Positions 47,103 to 60,179 of a stretch of 64,000 nt of DNA are shown in pieces. The stretch is from assembly GCA_949752735.1 (NCBI GenBank), contig OX457036.1, forward strand, positions 15,441,356-15,505,355. Reading direction: 5' to 3'. The stretch's first letter is position 1, and each line of letters begins with the position of its first letter. A program made the position numbers and the translations under genes. Under the pieces are notes generated by a model. That model saw only the letters and a program-made list of their open reading frames with translations, ran no database searches and was not told the DNA's origin. This DNA comes from Lumbricus terrestris (taxonomy: Eukaryota > Annelida > Clitellata > Crassiclitellata > Lumbricidae).

Positions 47103-47879
47103 ACACGTTAATTTATCAGCAACATTAAAAATTAAGGAACCAGGAGTACTAAGGAACTTTTCACTTGATATGATACAGAATTTATAACTCGCAGATTCAA
47201 CCGTGAGCAGTCGTATATTGGGGCGAATAACTCAGCGTATACGAATTGTATAAAACTTGGTATGCCCGCAAGTCCACGGTTTGTGGCATCAAGTTTATTG
47301 CAGAAAGTGCAGTCTTCAAATTGGTAAGAAGATTTTATATGGCGCAAATTGTAAGAATTAAACACATTTAAGATGCACTGGTTGTAGTTTGGCGAAGCCA
47401 GTCGACCGGTACTTCATGCAAATATTTCGATAGAAAATTCCAGAACACGAAACGTTCTGCAAGTATAGGCCTGCAGATCTGTAAGAATCTTGTCTGACAT
47501 CTCCTCAAGATAGACTGTGCAGATAAGGAAACACAGACTTTGATCGGGTAGAGGGGAGGGCATGCTTGCACACAAATCATCTGGTACAAGATGCATTCAG
47601 ACAGTAATTGTAGGCCTAATTGTAGTGTAGCTGATATCAAAGATAGACAATTACCACTAAGCTGAATCTCTAACATCAAGGTAAACAGTGATGATAGATC
47701 TCTCACTCTTTCTCTGTTATTTTCCTTCACTCTTGTTTCCCCCCTGTTTTTCTTTCACTCTTTCGCACATTCTACTTCATTCTCTGTCTCCCTGTCTTCC
47801 TGTCTTCCTGTCTCTCAATCTCTCTCTGCCTGTTTCTTTGTCTCTGTCTCTCTCTGTATATCTGTTTGTATGTGTATAT

Positions 47880-48180
47880 CACACACACACATACACACAC
47901 ACACACACACACTCCCTACCTCACTCACTCACTCACTCGCTTACTCACTCACTCACTCACTCACTCACTCACTCACTCACTCACTCACTCACTCACTCGC
48001 CAACTCACAAACTAATTACTAAACTAACTAACTCACTCACTCACCAACTCACAAACTAATTACTAAACTAACACTCACTCACCAACAACTCACAAACTAA
48101 TTACTGAACTAACTAACTCACTTACTCACTCACCCATCCAATCGTCCATCCATCCACCCACTCACTCATGCATCCACTCA
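47880..48180. repeat. (CA)n and (ACTC)n tract
   Basis: CACACA, then ACTCACTCACTC, then CTAACTAACTCACT variants. Confidence 0.9.
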
Positions 48181-48605
48181 TACCAATGAGACCATGTGGG
48201 TCACAATGCTACATTGGTACCTAATCCTATCAGACACGATTTAAGTAGCGTATGGAATTATGATTTCCTGTCAGCTGCGCATTGTTCAAACGCCACATAA
48301 TCCGCCATCACAGGATTTAGTGCACGATCCATCTTCCATGCATTCGATTCCCTCTTCCACACGGGAAGAAATATTAAAGCCGTCGACCGAGCAGAGAATC
48401 TCAATTGAACGGAGAATCGATGCAGACTGTGGCATGTAGAACATTGTAGATGGCGCTGCAGTCGCGAGTTGTCACGACATCTGGTGGTGTAACGAAACCA
48501 ATATTCACATCAGAAGAAGAAGGAGGAGAGAAACAAAAAGAAAAACATTTCAGACCAATGTTCAACGCAAAACAAAGAAAAAGTCAGAAGCTGTAGCGAT
48601 GTAGC

Positions 48606-48866
48606 CAGGAGCGGCGCCAGGTGGGCTATATATAAGCACCCTAAAAAGGCCATCCGGTTTTTTACATGTAAAAATGAAATGTTTCCATGATTGGCCGCCC
48701 CTAAGAACCTAAAAACTGAAATATAGGCCTATGCATGAGATTTCAACCAAATGACTTTTTAAAAGTCGTCAGAAATTTTGGCGAATGAAAATGGAAAGTT
48801 TTCTCCCCGAGGTTTCGACCCTCCCCCCCCAAAAAAAACCCAACTGAAATCCTGGCGTGGCTACAG
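48606..48866. mobile_element. hAT-type MITE, CAGGAGCGGCGCC family
   Basis: Left CAGGAGCGGCGCCAGG, right TCCTGGCGTGGCTACAG. The flanks GATGTAGC and CCTGTAGC agree at 6 of 8. Shares AAAAAGGCCATCCGG and CAACTGAAATCCTGGCG-type blocks with 56010-56225. Confidence 0.65.
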
Positions 48867-49769
48867 CCTGTAGCCAGAATGAATTGAACTTGCATCCATG
48901 GTAAGACATAATATCAACACTGAACGAAATTCCGAAATATTAAGCTAAATTGTTCCTCTCTTACATTCATAGTGTTGCATGATTAACACTGTCAACGACA
49001 AGTTAAGTTATTAAATTAAACTATTCCTAAATTAACAGTTCACTAATTTATTAACTGGAACATTTAAATTTATAATTTTCCACTTGAAAACGGGGGGAAA
49101 TCAATCTTAACAAATCACGCAAGCTTGCGAGTGTAACGAGACCTGGAAGAACTAAGCAGTACAATTAGAATCCAGATTTGAATTCAAGATGAGACAAATT
49201 TGGACGATAGGCTATTCATGCTCCAAGCGTCTCAGCCCTTTGGCAAAATCCTAAAATCCTGGTCATCAACATAACAAGACATATCATGCTTTTTTCGGTG
49301 ACCAGCACAATATACAGGCCGTAAATACATCCATTTTTAAAATATGTTTTTAAAGTAGCGTATGGAATGGAAGTATGTATTTTTTGTATCCTATGTCGCT
49401 TTATATAGGATACCCAAAAGGCACCTATGTAACTAATAACGGATTACTTATTGTCCACGCATTAATTAAGCCTACTGTTGCAATCGTGGCTATAAAAACA
49501 GTCAGAATAGTAAACTAGCATCAACAGACCTTGTTGAAAAAAGTCTTATCGACGTCTTAAAGTCCATTCTGTCTTGTGCAACGAGTATCTGGAGATACGA
49601 ATGGGGACTTGTCGAAGAAGTTAATCTTATAAATATTGTTAAGCTACATTGTATTTTCAATCAATGAGCTAAATTTCTTCCATGGTGCAAGAAACTTTGA
49701 AAAGCAATTTAAACTGCTGAAATAGGTCTTTGTATATAGAATAAGTCAGTGCTATGTATGTCCTTCTGT

Positions 49770-49772
49770 CTG

Positions 49773-49803
<31 letters not shown>

Positions 49804-50055
49804 GTAGATTACGTACATGTACGTATGTACGTACGTACGTACGTATGTATGTATGTATGTATGTATGTATGTATGTATGTATGTATGTATGTATGTATGT
49901 ATGTATGTATGTATGTATGTATGTATGTATGTATGTATGTATGTATGTATGTATGCATGTATGTATGTATTCATTGCATGTATGTATGTATGTATGTTTG
50001 TATGTATGTATGCATGTATGTATATAATTATGTAATTATGTATGTATGCATGTGT
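49770..50055. repeat. (TA)n and (TATG)n microsatellite
   Basis: TATATATA, GTACGTACGT, then TATGTATG units. Confidence 0.95.
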
Positions 50056-50447
50056 GGGTATATATTGAAGCAATAATTGTATAGGGCCCTTTAAGTAACT
50101 CGCAAGGTCGCTCTGGCACGGTTGCCCTGGCATATGATCAATGTTAGTGGCGGTTGCTTTCAAGTCTCTCCTTATCGCAGTTCACACATGTAGCCATTAC
50201 TGGAAAACTTACGGCTATTCCTGGAACCATGTCTAGACAGCCAAACCTGACATTAATCTGACGTATTCTTACGTTGGGCTGCCAAATTCTTTTGACCCAC
50301 GACCTCCACGACGTGCATTGTGTATAATGGATGTCGTCGTACGAACGAGAACTGCTGCACACCTCAACTGGTGCGGTTTTCTGTCAAACAGTAAACGCTT
50401 GATTGTGATTGGTTGACGCCATCTTCGGCCGCCATCTTGCCGAACGA

Positions 50448-50655
50448 CAGGGTTGTTTTTAAGGATTTTTTTTGAAATGCACAACTTCTTCTTTCCCTTC
50501 CCATCCTCCATGGTAAATTACTTCCAATCGGATGACAATGACCTTTTTTGCTAGTTTTAACTGTACAGAACTTGTGACAGAAGTGCTTCTACAACTGCAC
50601 CAAATCGATTTAGAACTGCACGTTTTGTGTACAACTGCACGTTAAAAAAGCCCTG
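50448..50655. mobile_element. 208-bp hAT-type MITE, copy 2 of 3
   Basis: Ends CAGGGTTGTTTTTAAGG and GTTAAAAAAGCCCTG; perfect 8-bp duplication CCGAACGA (50440-50447, 50656-50663). Confidence 0.9.
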
Positions 50656-51242
50656 CCGAACGATTAAATCAAATATTGTCCATTCTACAGGCAAATCTCC
50701 CCAGGTCATTCAGCGCGAAACCATGTAGTCCTAGAAACACCGTACAAATATTCTAAAAGATGATCTAAAGTTATTTGTCGACGTGATGTCCAACAGCACT
50801 GCAACACTGACGCAAAGAAACGACTAGCGAAACAGCTGGCGTGCTGCCAGCCGTTTCTGTGCGTCTAAAGCAGCGCGTGGCATCGCACACGGCTGTTGAT
50901 AGAATTGAAAGAAAATGGTTTTGCGACGAGAAGATATTCATGGTAGATACTTCTAAAAACACCTAAAATGATCGTGTTTATGCACGTGTTAACGAAAAAC
51001 GATTTGTGAATATACCGGCGAAACGGCGCCTTATTACGTCACAAATGACAACAAAATATGGTAGCTCGCGCTGTTCCGAGCATGTAATTAAAATCGAAAC
51101 CTGTACTAGATCCAGTTTTTCAGTACATATACTTGAGTGAAATATCTTTAATTTGACGCATAAAGAATAAATAAATTCCAAAACTTGGCAGAATTATATG
51201 CATTCAAAGTTGGTTCATTTATGCTGGATCACCCTGTATATA

Positions 51243-52670
51243 CAGGGTGGCTCAAAATAAAATGTACCACCGGAGAAAGTGCGATATCTTCTCAACCGAT
51301 TGAACCTTTTCTGCGAAAATTTCCCAATTTGCAGGGGAATGAATTTCCAACAAACCCTGAAAATTTCATTTGAAACTTTTCATGTTTGCAAAGGTTACAG
51401 CTGTTTAAACTTTCAGTTTCTTTTTTTCATATTTCCGTGGAGAAATGAGCGTCACTTGTAGATTTCCATGTCAAATGATATATCTTTTCACTTCTTCCAC
51501 AGAATTCCGTTTTGCAGTTCATTGTAAGGTATAATCAGAGTGTCCACTCGCTGCTTTAACACGAACTCGAATTCTTTTTGTGAAGCTCAGTATGGCCTTG
51601 TTGATCGGGTCCTGCGGCAACTGATTCCACATCAGCAGCAAGACTTGCTTCAGCTGGTCAATTTTATACAACTTGGAATGAAAATGTCTTGCAGCGTCCC
51701 AGCATACATGTAGCTCCACAGACGTGAGAATTAAGAGGGCTAAGGTCTGGCGAATTTGTTGGTCATTAATCTTTGTCAAATAAATTTAGTGCAGTTGATC
51801 ACAATAAGGTAGCGTCATCATAATCAACCTTGCCCTGCGAGCAAGCAGGCGCGCCGTCCTGCTGGAAAATAAATTCAGATTTTAAAACTTAACTGCAGTC
51901 TTGAATGAGTCTGTGTAAGAGAGTTCAACGATAAGTTTTATATTTAGTTTGCTGAATAGGATGAAGTTCAGCATTTTCTTGCAGCCGTGACACATAGGCC
52001 TACCAGCTGAGATGATGCTGAAAATTTAATCATAATGTGCTTTGCAGACTTGACCCTTTCGATTACCAAACGAATTTCGGGAAAATCGCGCTTTTTTGCG
52101 TCAGACCAAACGACCACTTCCTGCTTCTCTTCTGACATCTGATCTTCGTTACATAAACACGTTTGCAGATAGTCTTCAATGTGCTCAGGCTCCACTTTCC
52201 ACTGGGTATTTTGCTATGATTATGCTATGTCCCAGTCTCTGTTCATGCAACGTCCGAGTTCCCATTTTATATCCGCAGAAACTTTGCCCATGACGTTCAG
52301 TAATGGATTCACGAATTGAGACCTTAATCTATAAAATATCACCAAATACCAATAGTTGGCTTCATAAACAGCTTCTTTACAGCTCACAGTGAGGTCGTAT
52401 GCCATCATCATCAATTTGTGTGCTGTAATTTGCAAAAAATCTTGATGAAATCACATGTATTGGAGCATGATTCTCCGGTTATTTGAAAAAACGGAATTGA
52501 GAGTTTAAACAGCTGTAACTTTTGCAAACATGAAAATTTTCAAGTGAAACTTTCAGGACTTGTTTGAAATTCATTCCCCTGCAAATTGAACAATTTTCAC
52601 AGAAAAATGTCAGTTGGTTGCGAAGTTATTGCATTTTATCCGGTGGTACATTTTTTATTGAGCCACCCTG
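51243..52670. mobile_element. Tc1/mariner-like element, CAGGGTGGCTCAA termini
   Basis: Left CAGGGTGGCTCAAAATAAAA and right TTTTTTATTGAGCCACCCTG are inverted and TA-flanked. Subterminal regions are also inverted (ACCGGAGAAAGTGC / CCGGTGGTAC). It carries a decayed minus-strand transposase. Confidence 0.82.
51519..52195 (-). pseudogene. Decayed mariner-type transposase
   Basis: Minus-strand pieces in several frames: VVVWSDAKKRDF near 52100 (compare WSDEK, around the first catalytic Asp), EFIFQQDGAPA near 51870 (the QQDGAP block around the second Asp), and QLPQDPINKAILSFTKRI to the end at 51519. Frameshifts separate the pieces, so no functional enzyme is expected. Confidence 0.7.
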
Positions 52671-52689
52671 TATATATATATAATACTAG

Positions 52690-52936
52690 CTGTACCCGGC
52701 CACGCGTTGCTGTGGCTGAAAAGACTGTCCAACCCTCCCTTCCTAGGTTCCCTCCCCTTACCCCTCCCCTCCCGTTCCCCCTCCCCTTCCTCCCCTTCCC
52801 ATCCCTTCCTTCCTTCCCTCGCCTCCCTTCCATCTTCTCCCTCCCTCCCTCCGTCCCTACCTCTCTCCCTCCGTCTCTCCCTCCCTCCGTCTCTCCCTCC
52901 CTCTCTCCCTCCCTGCATCCCTCTCTCCCTCCCTGC
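52690..52936. repeat. CCCT-rich tract after an ACTAGCTGTACCCGGCC motif
   Basis: ACTAGCTGTACCCGGCCACG at 52684 resembles the start of dispersed retroelement ends seen in many animals. The CCCT tract continues after the hAT at 54139-54205, and the sequence to ~54,590 ends in (TA)n. Together it may be one old retroelement remnant; low certainty. Confidence 0.55.
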
Positions 52937-54138
52937 CAGTGGCGTAGCAATAGGGCGTGCAACCTGTGCAGTGCACGAGGGCCCACCGCTGTCAGGGGCC
53001 CCCCGGGGTCCGAGTCAATTTTTTACTTTAAGGATATTCAGAATGTATTAAAACCTACATCTACAGCGTACACACCCAGTAAGTTTTTGGGTTTCAGCCG
53101 GAATGTCCATGATTACCCAGGCTTCCTTATTACAAATAGATCTATCTTTAACCCTACTCTTTGCAGTGTTTGTCCGGAAGTAGTTGTACTGGCGTATAAA
53201 CATTATTGTGTAACGGTCTACGCAGACGCGTTTAAAATTTATTTATCTTTGTAATAAAATGTGAAATTTATAAAAGATAGCTGCATTGCCTATTTACTTG
53301 GAAATTGTATATTTTTAACTCTCGTACGGCACTCATTCTGCCCCCCCCAAGTTATGCCTAAGTCTTATTTAAGTGGCGCTGCTAATTGACAAGCACGAGA
53401 AGAACGGGTAAAGAAGACCGCCAAAATGCAAAAAAACGCATTTATGATGCCTGCGGAGAGCGAACTTGCACCGATGACATCAGACATGGGGGCAGAATCG
53501 AATTCCGGTTTGATCAGTGCAGAGATGGTGGTTGACATGATATTGACACTGAGCCGAGTAGGCCTCGAACTTCAGAGGGTATACGGTAGCAGTTAGATCA
53601 CCAATGGATTCAGGCTTGACACCTCAAAAGTGGTGGATATTTTTGCACAAGAGAAGGCGTGCAAACGAGCATTTTAGCATTTCGGATTTAGATCCCCCCC
53701 CCCCCCCGTAGTAGGTTAGCCGTAGACTTGATTGAGTCATTTCACACTTGCCAAATTCGTTACATTTTCCCGCTCTTTTAGTCAACAAAAGGTTACAAAC
53801 CCAACAGCTTGAACAATTTAAGTATGGCCTATGGGTGATTGATGATTACTACCTCAAAAGATGAAGCAATTTTTGTGATTATTTTTGTATGGTATTCTAG
53901 TTCAATTTTCTCTGCTGATATGGAGAAGAATACGTTTCATTAGATAAATTTGTTAAAATAATAAAAAAAAGTGGCTAGTTTATTTTCATTTAACTTTGGT
54001 GTTAAGTATGCAAATTTCGTAAAGGAACCAGGCGTTTTGCACAGATTTGTTGTTTGAAATCGAATTGAGTTTCAAGCATTTAAGGGCCCACCACCTAAGC
54101 TCTGCACAGGGGCCCCCCAAGACCTTGCTACGCCACTG
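52937..54138. mobile_element. 1.2-kb hAT-type element inside a CCCT repeat
   Basis: Ends CAGTGGCGTAGCAATAGGG and CTTGCTACGCCACTG. An 8-bp direct repeat CTCCCTGC lies at 52929-52936 and 54139-54146; the site is itself repetitive, so the duplication is weaker evidence than usual. No transposase recognised. Confidence 0.78.
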
Positions 54139-54552
54139 CTCCCTGCATCCCTCTCTCCCGTTTCATCCCTCCCTCCCCTCCGTCCCTCCCCTTCCTCCAT
54201 CCCTAGAAATAGAAAGACGCGCGGAAAACGGCCGCAAATGGACGATTTTGTAAAGACACACCTTTTAAAACGCGCCCGAAAAATAAAGACACACCTTTTA
54301 AAACGCGCCCGAAAAATGGGCGGACGCCGCCGGACGGATGCGTCAAAATTCAAACGGATATGGCTGGACTCCATCGACGTATATCGAATGGAATTAAAAG
54401 TTGTGTTTTTTTGGTCGTAAAGATTGCGCTTTTTCCCAAAAGGCATTATACAAACCCGCTTATGTTCGAATGGAACGTTTTGCGAAAATTTTGAAAACAA
54501 TCGATCTATAACTTTCCGAAATCCTTCTTGTCGAACGGTAACGTTTTACATT

Positions 54553-54592
<40 letters not shown>
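54139..54592. repeat. Continuation of the CCCT tract and flanking remnant
   Basis: After CCCTCC repeats, the block ACACACCTTTTAAAACGCGC is present twice (54257-54314). The segment ends with (AT)n at 54555-54591. No coding frame recognised. Confidence 0.5.
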
Positions 54593-54594
<2 letters not shown>

Positions 54595-55210
54595 TGTCGT
54601 TCGACGAAACCACGTTCAATATTGAACGAAGTGACCCAGAGTCTTTGTGCCTATAATAGCGGGGGGGAAACGGAGACTATTAAATCAGAAATTGTTCTTG
54701 GATTCTTTTTAACTGCGGTGGAACTTAGCACCCAAAAGCGTTCATTTAAATCACAGCGAATGGAAAGAAACGTCTTTGAACGCAGCGATGCCTTTGGGTC
54801 TTGCTCCTGACGATGTCAAAAGCTATAGCTTACAAGCTCTGCAACTCTGATCCTTTGTCAGTGCAACAAGCAATGCTGTATATATTTATATTTATATAGC
54901 CTTTGGTTGGTAAATTGAACATGCTCGCTAGGAAGTGCACTTTTAAAAGCTTTAACAGCCGAAGATGCACGCACGTGTAACACATTAGGTAAATTTGGGA
55001 TCTTCTCTCTGGTCTTCGAAGCTCAGCTAGAAAATGCACCTAAAGGCCTCTCTAACGTGCAAAAACCGTTATTGCCATCCTCATCACCCTCATTGTAGGC
55101 TACAGTAACTTTGCTGATCGTCTTGAATTTTCTTTCTTAGTAGTCGGACTGCTTGTGCAATGTTCATGCCTAAATGGGACGTTTGCTGTGGTTGGTCCCT
55201 CCATTTTGGA

Positions 55211-55407
55211 CAGGGCTGTTTCAAAGGAATTTTTAGAACTGCACAATTCCTTCTTTCCTTTCCCATCTTCTATGGTAAATTACTTCCAATCGGAGGACAA
55301 TGACCTTTTTTGCTAGTTTTAACTGTACGGAATATTATTGCTTCTACAACTGCACATTTTGTGTACAACTGCACATTTTGTGTACAACTGCACGCTAAAA
55401 AACCTCT
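55211..55407. mobile_element. ~197-bp hAT-type MITE, copy 3 of 3 (degraded right end)
   Basis: Left end CAGGGCTGTTTCAAAGG. The right end is decayed to AAAAACCTCT. The flanks CCATTTTGGA and CCATTTGGA are a near-perfect duplication with one indel. Confidence 0.75.
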
Positions 55408-56009
55408 CCATTTGGACTGACCTTCCTTCTCTCACTAAGAGCTAAACAAATGATTCGCCTTTCCTTTCCTCATGCTAGTGTTTATAACTATTAAACTATA
55501 GGGTTTACCGAAAGATCGTTTCCCTAAACTTCACGTGCATTTGGCACACACGAGTAACGATTTATGAAAATTCGGCTCAGGACAATTCTGTAGCGCAGGA
55601 ACTAAAATCAGGTTTTTCGACAGCAGAAGACTTTCGCCTCAAGAATAGTCAAGATATCTGTCAAAAAGTCAGATAATGACCGCGAGACCAAGACCAAGAC
55701 CAAGACAATGGGAGACCAAGACCGATACGTCAAAAGACCTGTCTCAAGACCAAGATTGAGTCTCGAGACCATACAACTCTGCATCACATTACAATGTCAC
55801 GTGACGCATCGGCATTCGAAGCCAAAGACATTGAATAGATATGCGCCACCTGCCGATGGTAATCAGCTGGGCTCTACACGTGTGCGTGTTCAAACTACAG
55901 ATGACTTGTTTTTATTGCTCGCTGCTTTTAACCAACTTATGTAATATTTAACATCATGATTATAGGCTAGAGCGGAGAACGCATCTGATTTGTTTCCACT
56001 TCGTGTAGC

Positions 56010-56225
56010 CAGTGGCGGCGCTAGGGGTTGTTGGGGGCTAAGCCCCTATAAAAGGCTAAGCCCCCCCCTTAAAAAGGCCATCCGGGATTTTTTACATACA
56101 AAACTGAAATATTTCCACGATTTTCGATAAGAGGTCGTCAGAAATTTTGGCGAATGAAAATGGAAAATTTACTCCGGGAGGCTTCAGCCTCCCCCCCCCA
56201 AACTGAAATCCTGGCGTCGCCACTG
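56010..56225. mobile_element. 216-bp hAT-type MITE, same family
   Basis: Left CAGTGGCGGCGCTAGGGG, right CTGGCGTCGCCACTG. The flanks CGTGTAGC and TGTGTAGC match at 7 of 8 bases. Confidence 0.8.
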
Positions 56226-56739
56226 TGTGTAGCGCTATAATTATTATATTTATGACAAATTACAATTAGGGATACTATAATAGAGGTGGGACCCGTTTTG
56301 TCCAGCTGCAATATTTGCCTAATGTGATCTTTCCGCGGCGACACTCTCAGATAGGATAATTTTATAAGCCTATTATTACTTATTCAACAGTCAACACTGC
56401 TAAAAACATCGTCAGTCGTGACGCAGAGTATTATAGTCTGGTGCTGGCACCCAGCTGCTCGATCAAATTATTATAGCGCTCTTCGTAGCGCGTGCCCTTG
56501 GTTTTTTCATGGAGTTTTTTTGTCGCTGAAGGTCTCTGTTTGATCCTAGGAACAAGACAGATTCCACGTTCATTTAATAGCATAATAGCTTTATGAAAAA
56601 AATACCTATCAACTGATGACAAAGCATGTTTGTCTATGCTATAATTATTTATGAACTGAGTTTCATCCACTATAAGTCTTGTTAATCTGCCAGGAGTGCG
56701 GTGATAAAGTGGAGTAAAAACTTAAACCTGTCTATACTT

Positions 56740-56850
56740 GTGTCTGGGAGTGTGTGTGTATGTGTGTATATATATATGCGTTTGTGTGTGCGTGTGCGTG
56801 CGCGTGCGTGTGTGTGCGTGTGTGCGTGCGTGTGTGTGTGTGTGTAGATG
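56740..56850. repeat. (GT)n/(GCGT)n tract
   Basis: GTGTGTGCGTGTGCGTGCGC type sequence. Confidence 0.9.
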
Positions 56851-57199
56851 AGTGAGTGCACAAAGGTGAAGGAATGTAGTTACATGCTGGATTGTCATGG
56901 AAACGGTTGGATGAAGCACCGTCTCCTGAGTGTGCTGGACGTTCTGTGAAGAACATTAAAGTGTCAAAGGAGGAACGAGAAAGGTAAAGAGAAGGAAAAC
57001 GAGAAGGATAAACGAGAGCATGAACAGTGTCAACCTGTCGCTGGTTCAGTCTGCATTCAAAGAGCCACAACAAAGAATCAGCATGTAGTGGACAACACCA
57101 GTGGATATGAAGGTCACTCTGATTAGCGTATACACATGCAAGGAAAGAGGAGAAGAATAGGGAACTCTGTATACGCTGTTGGCGCGGCGTGGTACGGGC

Positions 57200-59492
57200 T
57201 AGGGTGGTTCCATCAACAATGGCAACTTTTGAAGCTGTTTTTTCTTTATTCTCCAACCCACCATTTGGTGATACGACTTATAGAGACTCTTTATCCAAAA
57301 TATTTTCAGATTCCAAACGTATTTAGGACTGGCGCGAACCAGTTGAAGTTTAGATAATTACGCATATTTCGGCAATTTCGTACTAATGACTAATTAACTA
57401 CTTTGCTACTTATATTTTAGTATAAAATTTGTCCTGGTCAGTAAATCAATCAGTCATTCAATCATTCAATCAATCAAAGTTTATATATCGCCCCTTCAAG
57501 ATGCCTACTCAGAGGAGCTCCCGGCCAAGATCAAGAGAAAAATAGTTTTCGACCGTTTTTAAAGCTGAAAACAGTTTTGAAAGGTGTCGAATAATCAAGC
57601 TCCATATTGTTGGACCAACCACAGAGAAGGAATGGCTCTGCATTGTCAAAGTAAAAGAGAAAGTAACCATTGAGTCACCACTAACAGCAGAGTGCAGTGC
57701 GCGGAGGCCTATGCAAGTGGAAAGTGGGAGGCAGAGCGCACGCAGATAAGACGGTGCTTAGCCTGATAAGCATCGCCACGCAAAAGATGCAGTCCTGAAT
57801 TAAATGTGCTGCGGGAAAGGAAAGGCCAAACAGTAAAGTGCCAAGTCAAGCTGCTACTCCAAGTTGTTTAGTTGGCAGTGCCACTAAATTTTTAAGACTT
57901 CCGAAAATGGCGTGTGCTCATTGTCGGAAAAAGAATTAGGTTGAGAGCTCCTAAATTTAACATGCCACCACAACCATTCTGAAATCATGTTGGAGAAGGT
58001 CTTAGGTCCGTATGATACATCCACGTTTTTCCAATATGGAGCAAACAAGTCGCTTTAAAGATTTCCGGCCCATTATTATATCAGACCACCTTTTCCATAC
58101 CCACAGAGGATGAGCAGATGACTACCGGGTCCCATGTAAGGACGAGGTTATTGAGTTTGCGGTGATGATTACTGATGAACTTCTTGAGCTATCTGCCATT
58201 TTCTCGGTGACATTCCACCATATCGAATATGTTGCCGCTATACAGCAGCTGTGCGTCGGGCTTTATGATGGTCAGAGCCATTTACACATTTAAAATGTAG
58301 ATATTCCTCTCACAGTGGGAACCTTGACACGGTCTGGTGCCATTATCAACTAAATCACGGAAGTCTCGTGTCTTTTGTGTGGCGAACAAGTCTGAAAGTA
58401 TCTGAAGGAAGTGTCACTCATTGTGACTCATATAATATTATAATACCAAGTAGGCCTGCTGTTTCCAGAGCGCAGCGTCAACAGTTTCTCCAAAAATGAC
58501 ACGAGTTTGTTATCCATGCTGCCCACCGACAAGAACAGGAAGGTTGCTAAGGTTGCCACAAACACGTTTAGTTTTCACTTCTAGGACTTGCCTGAGTTGC
58601 TGGTTGGGCTTGCGTTTTTTGACGATCATTTTTAAGTGGATGAGGAAAGGCACATGGCAATGGCCCTAAACGAAAATTCAGGTTCTGTGAATTCGTTCTT
58701 ATGATCTATAAGAACGAATTCCACCATTCAATGAACCTATAGCAAAACAGGACTCCACAATATTTTTCCGTCGTTAAATCACTCATGACATTCCTCAACT
58801 CTTTGGAACTGTCTGATGACTTTTTACAGTATGATCCAAGTCCATATATTTATTATTATTATTTATTATTATTGGAGCTCGAATGTACATGTAACGAAAG
58901 AGCCATGTGATTTTCAAATCTGTTAAAGAGGTTAACTGTATCGCTAAAATTGAGTAGACACCAGTTCAAAAATTTAACTCTTCGCCATCACAAAGTGCAG
59001 AACAAAGGCAGTGTTCTGGCTACAGATCGTAGGGAAAAACAAGAGGCAATGCTATGAGCCAACCAATACGGCAACCATCTAGTTGGCAAGAATCGAATGA
59101 CTGATAAATTCATCGGAAAATGTTGATATTCTCGGCTACATTTTCATGACATTGTTGTCTTTTAAGTTTTACATCCAATGTCTTAAAACTACCTAAAATT
59201 TACTAATTCCGACGTGACTGTAGTAACATTATCTAGAAAATTAATTAAATTGCATACCTAAGAATTTGTGGTTGGCATGTATGCAATTATTAGTAACATT
59301 GCCATGTGCCGATGTCTTGATAAGTTTGATAAAAACCATTACGAAATTAGGAAAATTTCGTCAGCTCCGCGCCAGTCCTAAATATTACAATTTTCTTATA
59401 ATTTTTTAACTGTGACCTACTAACACCTGGCGTCACCAAATGGTGGGTTGGAGAACAAATTTAAACCACTTTCATTTTTTAGAACCACCCTA
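57200..59492. mobile_element. 2.3-kb hAT-like element with TAGGGTGGTTC termini
   Basis: Ends TAGGGTGGTTC and GAACCACCCTA. A perfect 8-bp duplication GTACGGGC lies at 57192-57199 and 59493-59500. The subterminal motif CCAACCCACCATTTGGTG is repeated inverted near the right end (CACCAAATGGTGGGTTGG). A LINE-type tail lies inside at 57446-57540. The rest has no clear open frame, so any transposase is degraded or absent. Confidence 0.82.
57446..57540 (-). mobile_element. Solo LINE/SINE tail nested in the 57.2-59.5 kb hAT
   Basis: CAATCATTCAATCAATCAAA, then TATATCGCCCCTTCAAGATG and CTCAGAGGAGCTCCCGGCC; tail family, reversed. Confidence 0.7.
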
Positions 59493-59500
59493 GTACGGGC

Positions 59501-60179
59501 GCTATAACAATTGCACATACACGTATACATACATGTACGTAACAGACCCTACCTGTTGTAGTGCCAGACTCCAGTGCCAAGCCTGGGGAGGGACGAGGGA
59601 GATGATAATCATCTTTTGCTATTGCACTGACAGGGTCGTTATAAGCAACAACAGTTCGATTAGAATGGTGGAAGTGAGTTGATCATAAAGAAAGAACAAA
59701 ATAATTGGTAGGCTAAAGCAGAAGGAAGAATATTATAAAAACAAGAAGAAGATCAAGACGGGCGAAGCAAATGCAGGAATTGAAAGAATTATTTTAAAAT
59801 AATGAAGGAAAGAATTAAATACTCGAAATGGGAGAAATTAGTTTATTAAAATAGTTCATTAAATTAGCTTATTAAATTGATTTACGGGAAGAATACGAGG
59901 AAAGGAAAGAAAATCTGTGATCTCTGCCATCAGCGTGAAACGAGCCCCCTAACGACGAGCTACTATAATAGTAGGCCTACATTGGCTTTACAGCCTTTAC
60001 AGATAATTAATTAATTTATTGATATTACCCGCTTGCATCAAAAGGATTCTTCCTAAATTGCTGCTATGCACTTTCTATGTACCAGATAGCGGCGCGTCTC
60101 TTTGTACGAGAACAAATAATGGAATATAACAAAAACACACGGCGGTATTAAACTTGTAGAAGGCGTCAAGACAGTGCAG
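59501..60179. other. Unannotated sequence
   Basis: Only the short dispersed repeat at 59565 is recognisable. Confidence 0.5.
59565..59605. repeat. CCAGTGCCAAGCCTGG repeat, copy 3
   Basis: CCAGTGCCAAGCCTGGGGAG then GGACGAGGG; more diverged than the other two. Confidence 0.45.

Larger units (their letters stand above)
47103..49700. other. Intergenic sequence downstream of the NWD2-like gene
   Basis: One MITE and CA/ACTC repeats; otherwise AT-rich with no recognisable gene. Confidence 0.5.
54593..57199. other. Gene-free interval
   Basis: Two MITEs and a GT repeat. A GACCAAGACCAAGACC tandem is at about 55686. Confidence 0.5.

Noticed and set aside
52586..53254. 222-residue Pro/Ser-rich frame
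   Set aside because: It runs through the CCCT repeat and into the hAT element at 52937, so it spans unrelated pieces.
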